From Paracamarosporium sp. OC-R06-R3 (taxonomy: Eukaryota; Ascomycota; Dothideomycetes; Pleosporales; Didymosphaeriaceae): 64,000 bases of DNA. Location: assembly GCA_019828545.1 (NCBI GenBank), contig JACVRA010000303.1, forward strand, positions 129,920 through 193,919. The letters run 5' to 3'. Positions 24,629 through 36,824 of the stretch are shown here, piece after piece; the stretch's first letter is position 1; each line of letters starts with the position of its first letter. A program made the position numbers and the translations under genes. The notes under the pieces were generated by a model that saw only the letters and a list, made by a program, of their open reading frames with translations, did not search any database and was not told the origin of the DNA.

Positions 24629-24897
24629 AGAAAATTTTATTTGATTGATTTTTGTGCGGTCTTGTGTGTTGCGTTATGTCACGTTGGGGTCGTATGTTGT
24701 TTGGCATTTCATACGTAAGAAAAAATTTCTTAATTCGGCCTTGATATCAGCGTACTATTCTCTATTTCGCAAGCATGATGATACCGCTCTGGAACGAGCG
24801 CGGGAAAGCAGAGTTAAAACAAAACTAAGTGGGAAAAACATAGGGAAATTGAAGTTTTGTAGATGCGTTCGAATTTTCTTTCATTCTAAAAATGGCA

Positions 24898-26188
24898 CTA
24901 TGCTGACCCAGTGAGAACCTGCTCTTTCTGCTCGCCTTCTGCCTTGCGTGTGGGGAGGCTGGTTTTCAAGCCTGCTTCCTCGGCTAGCGCTTCAGTGCGT
25001 GACTTGCTGTTTGCGTCCAAGTATGGTCTGGCGCGTATTAGCATGCGATGCATCATATATTGCATGACGAAAGGGGAAAAGCTCACCTCTCACCGATACC
25101 CACAGCCCGGTTTCCAAACCGCTCGCCTAACCCATCGTAATCGAACGTTGCCGTGTGGAACACGCTCCTATTATCCCAGATTGCTAAATCGTTATCATGC
25201 TTCCACTTCAGCCTCACTTGCAAATCATGGCTATTGGGAATGACACTGAGCAGCTTCTTGAGAACTTCTTCTGACTCGTCGTTGTGCAGCTCGTTGATGC
25301 GCTTAGGGAAGGGACCTAGAGCGAAGACGCTTTTCCAGCCTGTTACGGGGTTCGTGCGGACTACGGGATGCACGGCAGCTAGGTCTTTGCCTACATTTCC
25401 AGGGCTTCCGCGTGGTCCTTCGTGGATCTTGACTTTTTCGGGATTTGCGGCCGCGGCGCGAGTGAAACCCTCGCCTGAGAAGGTCGCTGTGAGGCTCTCA
25501 AGGAACTTCCGGTAAGGAGCGCTGAATCTGTCGTATATCTCGTAGCCACTGGCCCAGAGAGTGTCACCGCCTGTTGGCACACCTCGTTCATCCCGTGGGA
25601 GCTGTACTAATCGTAAGGAAGTGTAGTCGGCTGGTACAGGCTCGAATTGGATGTCAGAGTGCCACTGCGCGGCATCGTATCGGCGTCTGTCCGCCTGGCG
25701 GTCATATGCAAAGATCTTCTTTCGTGCTTCCGAACTGATGGTGCTAATTTCGGCGTCGTCGACACCGAACTCAGAAGTGTTGTTAAGTATGGGGTGGATG
25801 TGAAGCTTGGAGGTCGCCGGTTTCTGAGTGAGGTGGCCGAGACGGTCTACGAGCTGCTTCTGCAGTTCGTTGGTGAGGTTGTCCTGGGAGCGGAAGAAGA
25901 CCACACCACGGCGAGAGACTGTGGAAATGTTAGCTTAAAGCTTTGGTGAGTATGAATCGATGTATTACTGGTGACGGCTAGTTCACGGAGGAGATCATCT
26001 GCATTCTCAGCGTTGATGAGATCGTTGACGATGTTGACAGTGGGAAATTCGCGACCAATGATTGGCGTCACATCCTCGTAATCGAACTTATCTAGAGCCC
26101 CAGTAGGTCTGATAGGCTCTGATGCATGGGTGTTGCTTGTAGAGTCCTGGGTGGACTTGATATCCTCTGCTAGGATACCGGGTGCCAT
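24898..26188 (-). CDS. TauD/TfdA-type 2OG-Fe(II) dioxygenase
   Basis: Three exons (26188-25969, 25918-25087, 25027-24898) with introns of 50 and 59 nt give 393 residues. The iron ligands are His160 and Asp162 (WHSDI) and His328 (SVFHTATFDY), and Arg344 (GNRAV) should hold 2-oxoglutarate. The RRGVVFFRSQD and GGDTLWASGYEIYDRFS motifs are typical of the fungal taurine/alpha-ketoglutarate dioxygenase family. Relatives release sulfite from taurine or sulfonates, or hydroxylate other small acids. No sulfur-metabolism gene adjoins it, so the substrate is open. An in-frame upstream ATG was rejected because it lies in a poorly coding leader. Confidence 0.9.
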
Positions 26189-26932
26189 CGTGAATTTGTC
26201 CGGAGGATGTTCAGCAATCAGAAAGTACTTAAGGTTTCGTGAGATCTGCAGAAGATAGTGCCCGCATTGTTCTTTTATGTTGGAGTTTTTGCGGAGGCAA
26301 GTTGATGCCGAGCAATGGACCGAAGTCGCAATGTTCTGTTGCGCAATCGTCGGCTGCATCACGCAATTACAACCCCAGCTTTCTCAACATGGTGGTGCCG
26401 CACTACGAACATACGAACGTATGAGATCGATATCCGACCGAAACAGCCGTAGCTAGGCTATCGAAATTCGAAGACAGTGGAGGGGGGAGTGTTGTCGCAA
26501 TAGGCGCTAAGTTTGCATATTCCTAATTATGGAGAATCACTTGTTGATGCATGACCCCTCACCACCCTCACCAAACAATATATTTACAACGATTCACAAA
26601 CGGGGGAAAGCAACCATTGAGGAGCAGAACCATATAAGCTCACAGCTTAGTAAAAGTACAGCATTCAATGCGCAACCCCACTCTGGACCCGACCCGCCGG
26701 GGTCCCCGCCTGCCCCAACATCCAATTATAAAGTGAGTGAGCTAATAAAGATAACGTCAGTGGCATAGTGAATCTGATAAGAAGCTGAGAAGTGGCTAAC
26801 AAGGGGTATATCATTCATCTAGTTGCGGACGTGACCTGCGCCAACCAGGGCGGCCGTTGTCCGAGTGCCGCGTAGCCTATCCCAGAACGCCCTGCCCATG
26901 CAATAACATACTACTATTTTTAGTAGTTGCAA
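26189..26932. other. Intergenic: TauD promoter and BTB gene 3' end
   Basis: No gene is visible. The short plus-strand open frame at 26529-26768 has no family features. Confidence 0.55.
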
Positions 26933-28148
26933 TCATCTCTTGCCCTTCTTCATGACCAAACCTTTCCATCCCTTGACATCACGAATTCTCTTGAGAGCTT
27001 TCGCTGCGGCGGGATCCTTCATCATCTCCTCTGTGCATGCTTTCTTCGCTGCCTCATCCTCGTGCTCATGCCACACGCACCAGTCCTTCTCGGTCTTTGG
27101 TCTTTCGCCTTGGGCAAGAGTTGTGGCAAGCTCGAACAGGAAGGCTTGCGGTAGCTGAGACCGCAAAGAAATCATTCGCTCATTGTCTTTCTTCGGGTCC
27201 CAATATACACAATACATGTCAAGGAAGTATTTGCACAGTGGCGAGTCTGTGGGAAGGCCTTCGTAAGCCTCGATGACGTTGCTGTGATCAGGCATCGATT
27301 GCAGGATTTCATCGTTTTTCTGCCAAGCGAGGATGACGGCGTGGCGAAGCTTCGGAATTTCGTACTTGTGAGCAAAAATGTAAAGGGAAATGAACCGGCG
27401 TTCGAGAAAGCCCTCCAAGCCTCGCCATTTGTATGGCCTAGAGCAGCAAGGACATAAGGTTTCCTTAGGTATTTCGGGTTTCTCCGCTGCAGTCAAGCGG
27501 ATTGGTGGTGCCGGTGCACTCTTCTCGCTTTCGGCATCGCCAGGCACTTTTTCAGCGCCATTTTCGGGCGTAGGTGGAACATCACCGTTCTGCGACTCTT
27601 CTGCCGGAGTGTCGTCGTTGTCGTTGTCGAGTGAAATGCCCCACGACGCTGTGTCAACATCGTCGGCTCCGTCCTTGGCATCGGTTTCGGATGTGCCGTT
27701 TGTGCTACCATTCATGCTCCCACTCAAATCAATGGAATGTGAGGGCGCATGCACCTCCTTTCCACCTTCGATAAGATGGTGTGGAATATATCCAGTATAT
27801 AACCACATCATGAACGCATCGAAAACATCTGGATTTGTGTCCTCAAGTTCGAGAGCAGCTTCACCGCCTTTGTACGGAGAAGAGCTCTGCTGCTCTAGGA
27901 CACGGTCGAAGTATGTCGAGCATCTCCTCAGAAGCTCACGATGGCAACTGAACGACTCTGGAAACTCGCCCTTTCCAACCTTCACAGTCAGAATGGTCTG
28001 GTCGAAGTTTCTGGTAATCGTTAGTACTTTCGACTAATATCCTTAGAAATACGTACCTGAAGGTGTGGCCGAGCGTCGACATGCCTTTGGGGTTCATGAA
28101 CGGCATCTTTAGCAAAAAATCCGGGAAAGGAAATTCCTGAATCTCCAT
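26933..28148 (-). CDS. BTB/POZ domain protein
   Basis: Two exons, 28148-28057 and 28010-26933, are joined over a 46-nt intron with a TACTAAC branch, giving 389 residues. The BTB fold spans about residues 30-120: FDQTILTVKVG, FSCHRELLRRCSTYFDRVL and DVFDAFMMWLYTGYI. It is followed by a long acidic, Asn/Asp/Ser-rich insertion of about 90 residues, then ETLCPCCSRPYKWRG and an alpha-helical C-terminal part (LYIFAHKYEIPKLRHAVI) that completes the BTB/BACK-like unit. Such proteins often act as Cul3 adaptors or in protein contacts; no target is evident. The first exon has a competing frame, so the exact N-terminus is less sure. Confidence 0.85.
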
Positions 28149-29037
28149 TCACGGATTTATACTTGGGGGCTTGCTGCATTTTGCTCTCCGTTGTTGCAAA
28201 TGCGGGGCAGAGCAGAGGAGTTTCAAGGGTGGTGACAGTGCTGCTTGGCGTATCAAGTCCTTTGGTGAATGCTTAAGCTGAGCTCGGCAACGGTGGCCAA
28301 AGTGCTTGAAACCCGTGGCAAGGAACCGGAACTCAGAGCTGGACGCGGCCCTCGCGGGCGATCTTCAGCCTCGGGGTTTGCGTGTGGTTGAAGTGGGTTT
28401 CAACGAAGCATCTCGGGGGTGTTTCATCACACGGCCAAGCACTTGGCGGGGGTTGATTGCCTCAGGACGACGCGTATGGAACCTGCGTTTGACTTCGGAG
28501 AGCACAGTGATAGCCATGGTCGCATTCGGAATGTTTCGTTGTGCGTTTCTGGGACACGATCTTACTTTATTTTGGTGATGGCGCAGAAATGGGGTGCGGT
28601 GAAGTGCATCGTCGTCAACCTTCTGAGGAAGTCGAGACTTCGAGTCCGTGCGCGGCTACGATCTCCACTCTCTTCGCCTGAGTCCCACCGAGCTTGTGCT
28701 ATTGAACCAACACAAGCATTGGACCAGCTTCATCCAAGGCCATTGACCGTCTCACTAGAACGCGAAGCTTCGCGCACTGTTTCTTGGAGCGGACCGGTGG
28801 TCAAGCGATTTCGCCTCTTGCGCATGTCCACTAATCGCCTGCAGCAAGATACTACGTTTTTGAAGGGCGTGATCTCGAAATATTCCATATGAGGCTCGCG
28901 GTCAAGGCTAAAAATGAGGATAGTTTGTCTGGCTATTACACATCTGAATGGAATCGAAAACCCTGTTCCACGGAACGGAACAACACCTCTAAATACACTC
29001 TGCTCTCTTACGAACGAGCGGACAAATCCCTCCGTCT
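28149..29037. other. Intergenic: BTB promoter and PAL 3' end
   Basis: Plus-strand open frames of 157 and 90 codons exist at 28.3-28.9 kb but show no domain, no splice partners and poor composition. No gene is supported. Confidence 0.5.
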
Positions 29038-31247
29038 CTATAGTCTTTCGCCTAGATGCACTCCATTGCTCACCCCATTGTGTTGCTGAAGCAAGAGCTC
29101 AGGTTCAGCATCCATGGCCTCTTTGAGACACTCTACGACAACCTCTATAATCCTTTCATCCTTAATCGCTTCATGTATAACGCTAATCCAGTGGCCAATG
29201 GTACGCTTCGTAGACGCATCTTCCACATCTTCGAAGACATTGTTTGGATCGCTAGATCTTTGATACATCGGATGGTCGACAACTCCTTTGTGAATCGGAA
29301 CTTGTAAGTCTCTCCTAACGAAGTGGTATAACCGTTTCGAGGCCCTGCCGAGAAGGTCGCTTGCGTCGCCTGATCTGATGTATTCTTGTCTGGTTTCGTT
29401 GAACAGCTTGAGACTAATGTTGATGGTTGTTGCACTCCATGTGCTCAAGTGCTGTACGAGTTCGGGCGAATTGACACTCGCTTCTTCCAACACAGACAGT
29501 AAAGGCGCTTTTGCAGTGTTCAGGATCTTGTCGAAGCGAACTTTGGAATCCAATGTGGTTGTCTTAATCAACTGATCAGAAACGAATTTCCAGACTTCAT
29601 CTTGAGCCTTGATATGCCAGTCTTCGTTAACACCGATGCTGAGCAGAAGATTCTGCACGCTTTTGTCAATTTCGGGTTTTAGTTTCGATTCGAAAATGCG
29701 GTTCATGGCACGCAGGTCTAGCGCTTGGCATGTGCCGTATAATGTGCAAGCGCACATGATAGAGAGGATATCAACTGCAGTATCCGTATACCGTGTGCTG
29801 ATCAATGCTAGTGAGTTCAACGCTTGGTTTCCCATCTCGGCACTGACAACATGGTTGTGCACTGGGTTGGCGAGGAAGGAAAGCTCGGACATGTACCCCG
29901 CCATGTTCGTGTCAACTCCTTTGAAAGTGAAGCTTGTACTGGGTTCATCGAAGCACAAATTTGGCGGTAGCCCGCGGTTCTTAGCGGGGTCTGTCATTTC
30001 AGTGAATTGGTAGAAGAGCATTCGACCAATAGCTTGCGCGGCTAATCTGCACTTTTCCATTGCGGATGTAACTGACACAGCCTGAAAATTGCCGCCATGG
30101 TAGATGTCACCAGTAATGGCGTCAATGAGCGGGTTATCCGTTGTACTGTTGAGTTCAACCTTTAACTGCTCGTTGGCAAGGAGGATGTCTTCAACAAAAG
30201 GGCCCAGCCATTGGGGAACCGTACGTAAGGAATATCGATCTTGGAACAAAGTGTGTGTGTGATTTTCTAGAAGACCTGTAGCAAGCTTTGAGCCTTTGAG
30301 AGCGCCAAAGATGATTGATGAGACCTGCGCTTGACCAGGGTGGGGGCGGATATCTGAAATGAAGGGTGCAAAGCTCGTGGCTGTTCCGAGAACGGCTTCA
30401 ACGTTCATAGCTGTCAAAAGCTGACTGAGAGCTAGTATGTTGTTCATGGAAGCCAAGGTCAAGCTTGCGGCAGCCGCAGATATGGCTGTGCCGTTGACGA
30501 GACCTAGTGCTTCTTTTGGCTCGAAAACTGTTGGCTTAATATGCACGGATGCAAGGGCTGCAGAGGCAGGTACGATCTTACGATCATCCGCTGGACCTGT
30601 CCAACAGTAGATATTTGGGTTACCTTCCAGCATGCCAGCAACGTAGGAAAGCGGCGAAAGATCTCCAGATGCTGATATGCTTCCACGAGTGGGGATTATA
30701 GGAAGGATGTCGTAGCTTAGCAACTCTAGGAGGGTCTTGATAGTTGATATGCGTACTGCGGAATGACCTCTTGCAACTGTGTTGGCACGAATAAGCATCG
30801 CGGCCCGTACCCATTCTTGTTTCAATGAGGGCGAATGCGCAATCTGATCGCTGGTGGGTACAGGTGAGACAGGAGTAACGCCACAGTTCAAATGCTGGAT
30901 AAATGCTTGTTGTAGCTTGTGCATCTCTTCGTAGCTACAACGTACATCTGCGCTACCACCATAACCGGTATTTACACCTGCTCCTAGTTCAGTGTACTTG
31001 TAATGGATGTGTCAGATGTTCTGAGCTTACCGTATACGGTATTACCTTCCTGCAGTTGACGAGTCAGCATCGCAACGCATGCATCGATCCTATCTAAGAC
31101 TTTATGGTCCTCTGTAAGGTTAGCGGATCCTCCATATTTACCCAGGGCGGCTGTTCGAGCCAGACTCAAGGTTTCGCCGTCAACAAGGACAGGTGAAATG
31201 CGCTGTTTCGTAGCCTCCCACTGTGAGAAAATATGTTGAACATGCAT
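29038..31247 (-). CDS. Phenylalanine ammonia-lyase (PAL family)
   Basis: Two exons, 31247-31031 and 30977-29038, with a 53-nt intron give 718 residues, the usual fungal PAL length. Ala175-Ser176-Gly177 in ISASGDLSPLSYVAGMLEG form the MIO electrophile. NTGYGGSAD carries the catalytic tyrosine loop, and NSTTDNPLI and LVNGTAI are further family marks. The enzyme releases ammonia from phenylalanine (some also from tyrosine) to give cinnamate. The start was chosen because its context ACCATGC is best; in-frame ATGs at 31277 and 31283 are alternatives that would add 10-12 residues. No cinnamate-using genes are evident next door, apart from a P450 3.6 kb away. Confidence 0.93.
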
Positions 31248-32158
31248 GGTCCTACTATGGGGTTGATTCCGATTCATTAACATAAGTTTTCTTGCGTTGC
31301 TGCTTGAGCTTTTCAATGCTCTAGAGGAGGTGAAAAAAGAGTGATTGCACGGGAAGGCACGAAATGAAGGGTATAGGCGGTCAAAGAAAAATCGATTAAC
31401 TACCAACGGCATCCCGGAAGAAAAAATTGTGCACATTAGTATTCAAAACAGTGTAAACGCTCGTTGTAAACGCGATAGCGTTGTCCGAAGGCCGATAATA
31501 ATCCTGGGACCCGACTTCTGCGGTTCACGTGACGTCAGCCAGCCTCGGCGGTGAGAACAACTGGCAAGGTTACACCGTCTTTTGTACAACCCGTATCCTC
31601 ACATAGAGAGCGACTAGTTCTTGTGGCATAGCCGTGGAAGATCAATAGGCAATCAGGGTACGGACCCTTCACGCAAGGTGGCCCGCATTTTGGGGATTAG
31701 GGATGCTACAATCGCCCCATAGCATGGCCCGGCCCGAGAGCTAGGAATATAGAAACGAACCATACAAGGATATACATGGTGATGCAGGGTGAAGAAAAGC
31801 TCAGCCCATCGTTACGCTTCAGGCGCATTTCTGTGAAGATGTGTCTGTGGAAATGCAATTGTAGACAGTAGGGCCCCATCAACAGCAAGGTTTCATGGTA
31901 AACTGATTCGCGGTAGTCTTAAAAGTGAACACTGATGTCTGATGTCGCTTTTACAGCTCGATTGGTGAACTGTTGGAGGATTGTTGAGCGAACCAGCGAG
32001 GGAAAGACGGTGCCAAACACATGGTCGATCACGGATTCCTCGTTCGGTTAAGCGTAGTTCCACAGCTCAGCCCCGCCTACCGCACCTGGACGTCATCGTT
32101 GGCGGCGGCCGTGAACACAAACCACCCACTGCTCCCTATCACCCTGCACCTATTGACC
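31248..32158. promoter_or_regulatory. Divergent promoter region between PAL and PLC
   Basis: No gene is visible. PAL reads leftwards and the phospholipase C rightwards, so their upstream regions share about 0.9 kb. Confidence 0.5.
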
Positions 32159-34135
32159 ATGTCCGATCTTGTCTCCGGTATCGCTAAGCTCAACCCTTTC
32201 TCTAAGCGATCGGACGTCGACGATGAAGACAAGGGCGAAGCCATTGACGAACAGACGGTGGCTGGTGGTGGCCATGCCTCGCGAACGTCAGCCATCACCA
32301 AGAATCAGCTCAGAGTAAGCCGCGCATTGAAATCTTTCCTGGCTAAAGAAGGTGTGCTCTCTGAAGACGAAGCTGGCGTCGACCAGGATGAGCCCACCGC
32401 CGCCCTCAGAGAATTTCTTGACAAGCCGCACATCCATGTGCCTGCTCAAGTCCTCGACCGAGGACATCCATTGCCAGATTACTTCATCAGCTCGAGCCAC
32501 AACACTTATCTGATGGCCCATCAGCTGTATGGGGAGAGTCATGCATCGGCGTATGAGACAGCACTCTACACCGGTTCTCGCTGTGTTGAGATTGATGCCT
32601 GGGATAACGACGATGACAAAGAAGAACCCAAAGTCACCCATGGATATACACTCGTGTCCCATATTCCGTTCCGCAAAGTCTGCGAGGTCATTCGCGATGT
32701 CGTGGATAAAGAGGCTCGAGATGAGCGCAATGCTGCCCCCACTGTAATATCTCTTGAGAACCACTGCAGTGGGCATGGCCAGCTTCGTTTAGTACAGATC
32801 ATGAGAGAAGTGTTTGAAGATCGCCTCTTAAGCAAGGCTATACGCGAAAAGGGTACGCGTGAACAGGAAGGAGGCGACGAGCATGTCACTCTTGCCGAAC
32901 TTGGGAACAAGGTCGTTCTAATTGTGTGTAAGCCCTATTTGTATAGCGGGTGTTGTAGCAGCGTATGACCACTAGGCTTCGCATGCCCCTGAGATTTTCG
33001 CAAGGTACCAATACCGTCTTTATGATCTACGCTGACATTGTACCTCCATCGTAGGTTGAATACCACCTCCCGAACGAAGAAGACACCGACGACAGTAGTG
33101 ATTCATCTGAAGATGAAGAGCAGCGAGTAGCGCATCAACAATACCGCGAGAAGAAAAAGGCTATCAATCCTGGAGGTATCGTTCCGGAACTTGCAGAGCT
33201 TGGTGTCTATGCGCAGTCTGTGAAGCCAGTTAACAACTCCTGGTACGAGAGCGCGCTAGAGAATGGACCCCACCATCACTTGATCAACGTTTCAGAGACC
33301 GGCTTGAAGTCGCACATGCCAGCAAGCAGCGCCAAGATTGCTGTGCACAATTCTCGCCACCTCATGCGTGTCTTTCCCAAAGGCACGCGCATTTCATCTA
33401 AGAACCTCGCGCCTGTTCCGTTCTGGGTAAGCATCGGCCCTCGCTCAGCAAACGTACTTCGTGATTTAATCTTTGATAGGGAATTGGAGCTCAGATCTGC
33501 GCGTTGAACTGGCAGACTTTTGGGGCTGGTTCGCAACTGAACGAAGCTCTGTTCTCAGGCTCTGGCGGCTACGTTCTTAAACCTGCACCTTTACGTGTAG
33601 GTGGCGATGGAAATCTCAATACCGGTAGGAGGAGGAGACTAAAACTGCACATTGCTGGCGCAACAGATGTCCCTCTTCCATCAGGTCGTGACGATGAGAT
33701 CAAACCGTATCTTACCTGCACGCTTGTTCACCCCAATGACCTCAACAATCTACCACAGAAGCGCAAAACACAACCATACAAGCCACACAAGCTTACTGGG
33801 TTTCTCCACAAAGACAACCCAGCGCCGACAGATCCGCTCTGGAAGGAAGTTTTGGAATGGGACTACGATGACAACGAATTGGTGTTTCTGCGTCTTCTCA
33901 TTAAGAGCGATGATGCTTTTGCACGTAACCCGTTGTTTGCAGTAGCAGCAGTACGGTTGACGTATATCGCTTCAGGCTGGAATTTCATACGTATGGTAAG
34001 TGTGAATCATGAGACATATCCTCTATCCTCTCCTCTTTGACACAAGCTGACTTTGCATCCTTGCTGTAGTTGGACCTTAAAGGTCACGAAACAACGTGTA
34101 GCCTGTTGGTCAAATTCGAGTTCGAAGATCTATAG
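32159..34135 (+). CDS. Phosphoinositide-specific phospholipase C
   Basis: Four exons (32159-32923, 33055-33426, 33480-33995, 34070-34135) with introns of 131, 53 and 74 nt give 572 residues. The X domain has the catalytic histidines His114 (ISSSHNTYL) and His161 (HGYTL) with the acidic metal ligands around EIDAWDND. The Y domain includes HNSRHLMRVFPKGTRISSKN and GAQICALNWQTFG. A C2 domain with DEIKPYLTC and a beta-rich end follows. It lacks visible PH and EF-hand domains, as in short fungal PLCs. It cleaves PIP2 to IP3 and diacylglycerol at membranes in a calcium-dependent way. The 131-nt first intron is unusually long for this window. Confidence 0.92.
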
Positions 34136-34830
34136 TATAGGCCTGCTATGTATTTGAGAAGGAAATGTGTAGTGGATGCACTACGCGCGCTGATAAAGAC
34201 TGGTAAGTACGTGTAGCGCTACGGGATATGAAAAAAAATAGCCTTATCCTGTGCAGCGAAGTTATCGGTCTCTGTTTACTCCGCTCTTAAACCTGTCCTC
34301 AATTCATTTTCGAAAACTACGTACGCTATATTATGCGAATATAAATGCGGTTCGTCTTAGACCTAACGAGGGCATTGAACGTGTGTTTTTTAAATTTTCG
34401 ACTTGTTAATAGAATAGTTCTCAGCTTGCTCTTCTCCGAACACCAAGTATTCGGTAGCTCACTAGCCTCCGAAGATCCGATCTGCGCGTCATCGTGCTAC
34501 ATCATGGTCCTAATTTGGACTAACCCCCAGTCCCCGCGCGAGCTGCTCCTGGGCGCCGCACTTGCGGAGCGTAGCGTACCTCCCTAGTTCACGTATCAGA
34601 TATCGAGAGGATATCTCTACATCCAATAAGAGAGCCTGAAGGTAGGTGCATACAGCAACGAACAAATCAGCGATAAGGTGGCAAATAATGTGATACCTGG
34701 ACTATGTGGGAGCATGATGGTTGCGTTGGAAGAACCCCTACATATGATCATAATCTTTTGATTAGTTCTTAAGAAAGAGATATAAAGTCGAGAAATTTGT
34801 AAATGTTTCGGCTATTACTACACTCCGGAA
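34136..34830. other. Intergenic: PLC 3' end and P450 promoter
   Basis: No gene is visible. A TATA-like element sits near the right end. Confidence 0.55.
34781..34787 (+). promoter_or_regulatory. TATA-like box of the P450 gene
   Basis: TATAAAG lies 43 bp before the P450 start codon. The spacing is plausible for a fungal core promoter with a short leader. Confidence 0.45.
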
Positions 34831-36539
34831 ATGGATGCAAACATACTTCCGACCTATCTAGAGCAGGCGAAGGGACTGAGTGCTGGGTTGGTGATAGGCA
34901 GCCTCTTGTCGCTATGGTTCGCATACTGGATTACCGTGGGCATTTACCGCGTTTACTTCTCTCCATTGGCACATATTCCTGGGCCCAAGGTGTGTGTATA
35001 CGCTACCGTGTCGGATCAAGTTGCACTAACCCGGCAAGCTCGCTGCTCTGACATTCTGGTATGAGTTTTACTACGATGTATATCCACACAGATGCCAATA
35101 CGGCTTCAAAATTAAAAAGCTGCACGATAAATACGGACCAATCATTAGGATCAATCCCATTCATGTTCACATCCACGACCACTCCTACCTCGACGCCATC
35201 TACGCCTCTGGCAATGCACACAAGCGTGATCGCTGCTCTTGGACAAGCCATACCGGCTCTAAAACATTTAGCGGTGCGATGATACAAGCCATGGATCACG
35301 ACCTCCACAAGATGCGGCGGAGTGCCACGAGCAGCTTCTTCAGCAAGCGAAACGTTCAAGCATTGGAGCCCCTGATCGTTAACACCACGAAAAAACTCCT
35401 GGCCCGAATGAAGCAAGACATCGACCGCGACATCGGCGAGGGCGGCAAAGGCATCGTAAATCTCAACTATGCTTACGCCGCCATGACAATGGACATCATC
35501 AGCGAGTACTGCTTTGGCGAAAGCATGAACGGCATGGAGCGCCCCGAATACGGTAAGCAGTTGCTTAATATATTGCATCAGGGCGTCCAAATGGAGCCTA
35601 TCGCAAGGCAGTTCCCAACCATTGTCAACTTCATGCTGGATCTGCCGCCTGAGTATGTTTCGAAGCTTTCGCCGGAAATGGCGCCCCTGAACGAGACTAA
35701 CTCTGCACTGCTGAAGAAGATTGAGCGGATCATGAATCATGAAGATGGGGGAGAGAAGCAAACGGGGCACAAGTCTATCTTCCATGAGATAAGGGACGAT
35801 ACCGAGGGGAAGCTGCCGCCTGAGGAGAAGACGCCCGGACGACTGATGGCTGAAAGTGGTGTTTTCTTGGCTGCGGGAACGGAAACAACGGCAAGGACTT
35901 TGGCTGTCACAACGTACTACTTGTTGAAGGAGAAAGATGTTGGAGAGCGATTGCTTGAGGAGTTGAAGACAGCTCTTCCCACGAGGGACACAGAAGTCTC
36001 GCTTCCTCAGCTAGAATCTCTACCCTACCTCGTGAGTACAACTATATTGCGCTAGGATGCGTATGAGATTCGTAATTGCTGACGAGTAGCAGTCTGCAGT
36101 GATAACAGAAGGGCTCAGAGTTGCCCATGGTGTCTCCTCCCGACAGCCTCGCGTACCCACCACCGAAGATCTCGTCTACGGCCCGTACACTATTCCACGC
36201 GGTACTCCTGTTATGCAGTCCGCCTACCTTATACACACCGATCCGAAAGTCTACCCTGAACCCTTGGCCTTCCGACCGCAACGCTGGCTAGACAACCCCG
36301 ACCTGAAGAAAAATTGGTTCGCTTTCGGACGCGGTAGTAGAAGCTGTCTTGGCATGAATTTAGCAACTAGTGAACTGTACTTTGGGATTGCATCTGTGTG
36401 GCGGTGGCTGGAGATGGAGATATGGGCTACTGTCGAGGAGAGGGATGTCTGGACGAATTATGACTGTTTCATTGGGCTATCGAGCTTGGGGACGGAGAGT
36501 GGGGTCCGGGTGAAGGTGTTGGGAGAGAGGACGGAGTGA
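34831..36539 (+). CDS. Cytochrome P450 monooxygenase
   Basis: Three exons (34831-34989, 35039-36031, 36093-36539) with introns of 49 and 61 nt give 532 residues. An N-terminal membrane anchor (about residues 15-40) is followed by the proline-rich hinge SPLAHIPGPK. The I-helix oxygen motif is AGTETTA, the ExxR pair is E390-R393 (EGLR), and the heme loop FGRGSRSCLG carries the ligand Cys469. It resembles the fungal group often labelled trichodiene-oxygenase-like. It should sit in the ER with a separate P450 reductase. No terpene synthase, PKS or NRPS is in the window, so its substrate cannot be inferred. The last intron could alternatively end three bases earlier, adding a Gln. Confidence 0.92.
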
Positions 36540-36824
36540 TGGAAGTGGATGCGCTAGAGCTTAGGGGCCTTTTCTATGGCAGCTTCCACGAGTTACAGAT
36601 TCTCAGAAGGGGTGTGTATAATAATGGTCTTTAGGTCGTTAAATGTGCATGCCTTTTCTGTGTCGATCCCCAGGAGAATAACTTTGTTGCTACTCTTTGT
36701 AACCAAGTTTACGCCACTACATTTTTTGGTCGGATCAGCACTTAGATCAATTGTGGGTACCCATGGAAGACACATCCTCCTAGATAGCCTAGCAGTTGGT
36801 CCCTATTTGCCAATGCCGCGACTT

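Noticed and set aside
28306..28892. Plus-strand frames of 90 and 157 codons beside the BTB gene
   Set aside because: No recognisable family, overlapping frames of equal quality, and they fall in the BTB promoter.
32976..33004. Micro-exon inside the long PLC intron
   Set aside because: In the only phase compatible with both flanks it introduces a TGA stop, and direct joining gives the expected LIVEYHLP.
35003..35785. 260-codon minus-strand open frame
   Set aside because: It lies antisense to the P450 exon 2 and arises from that gene's codon use.
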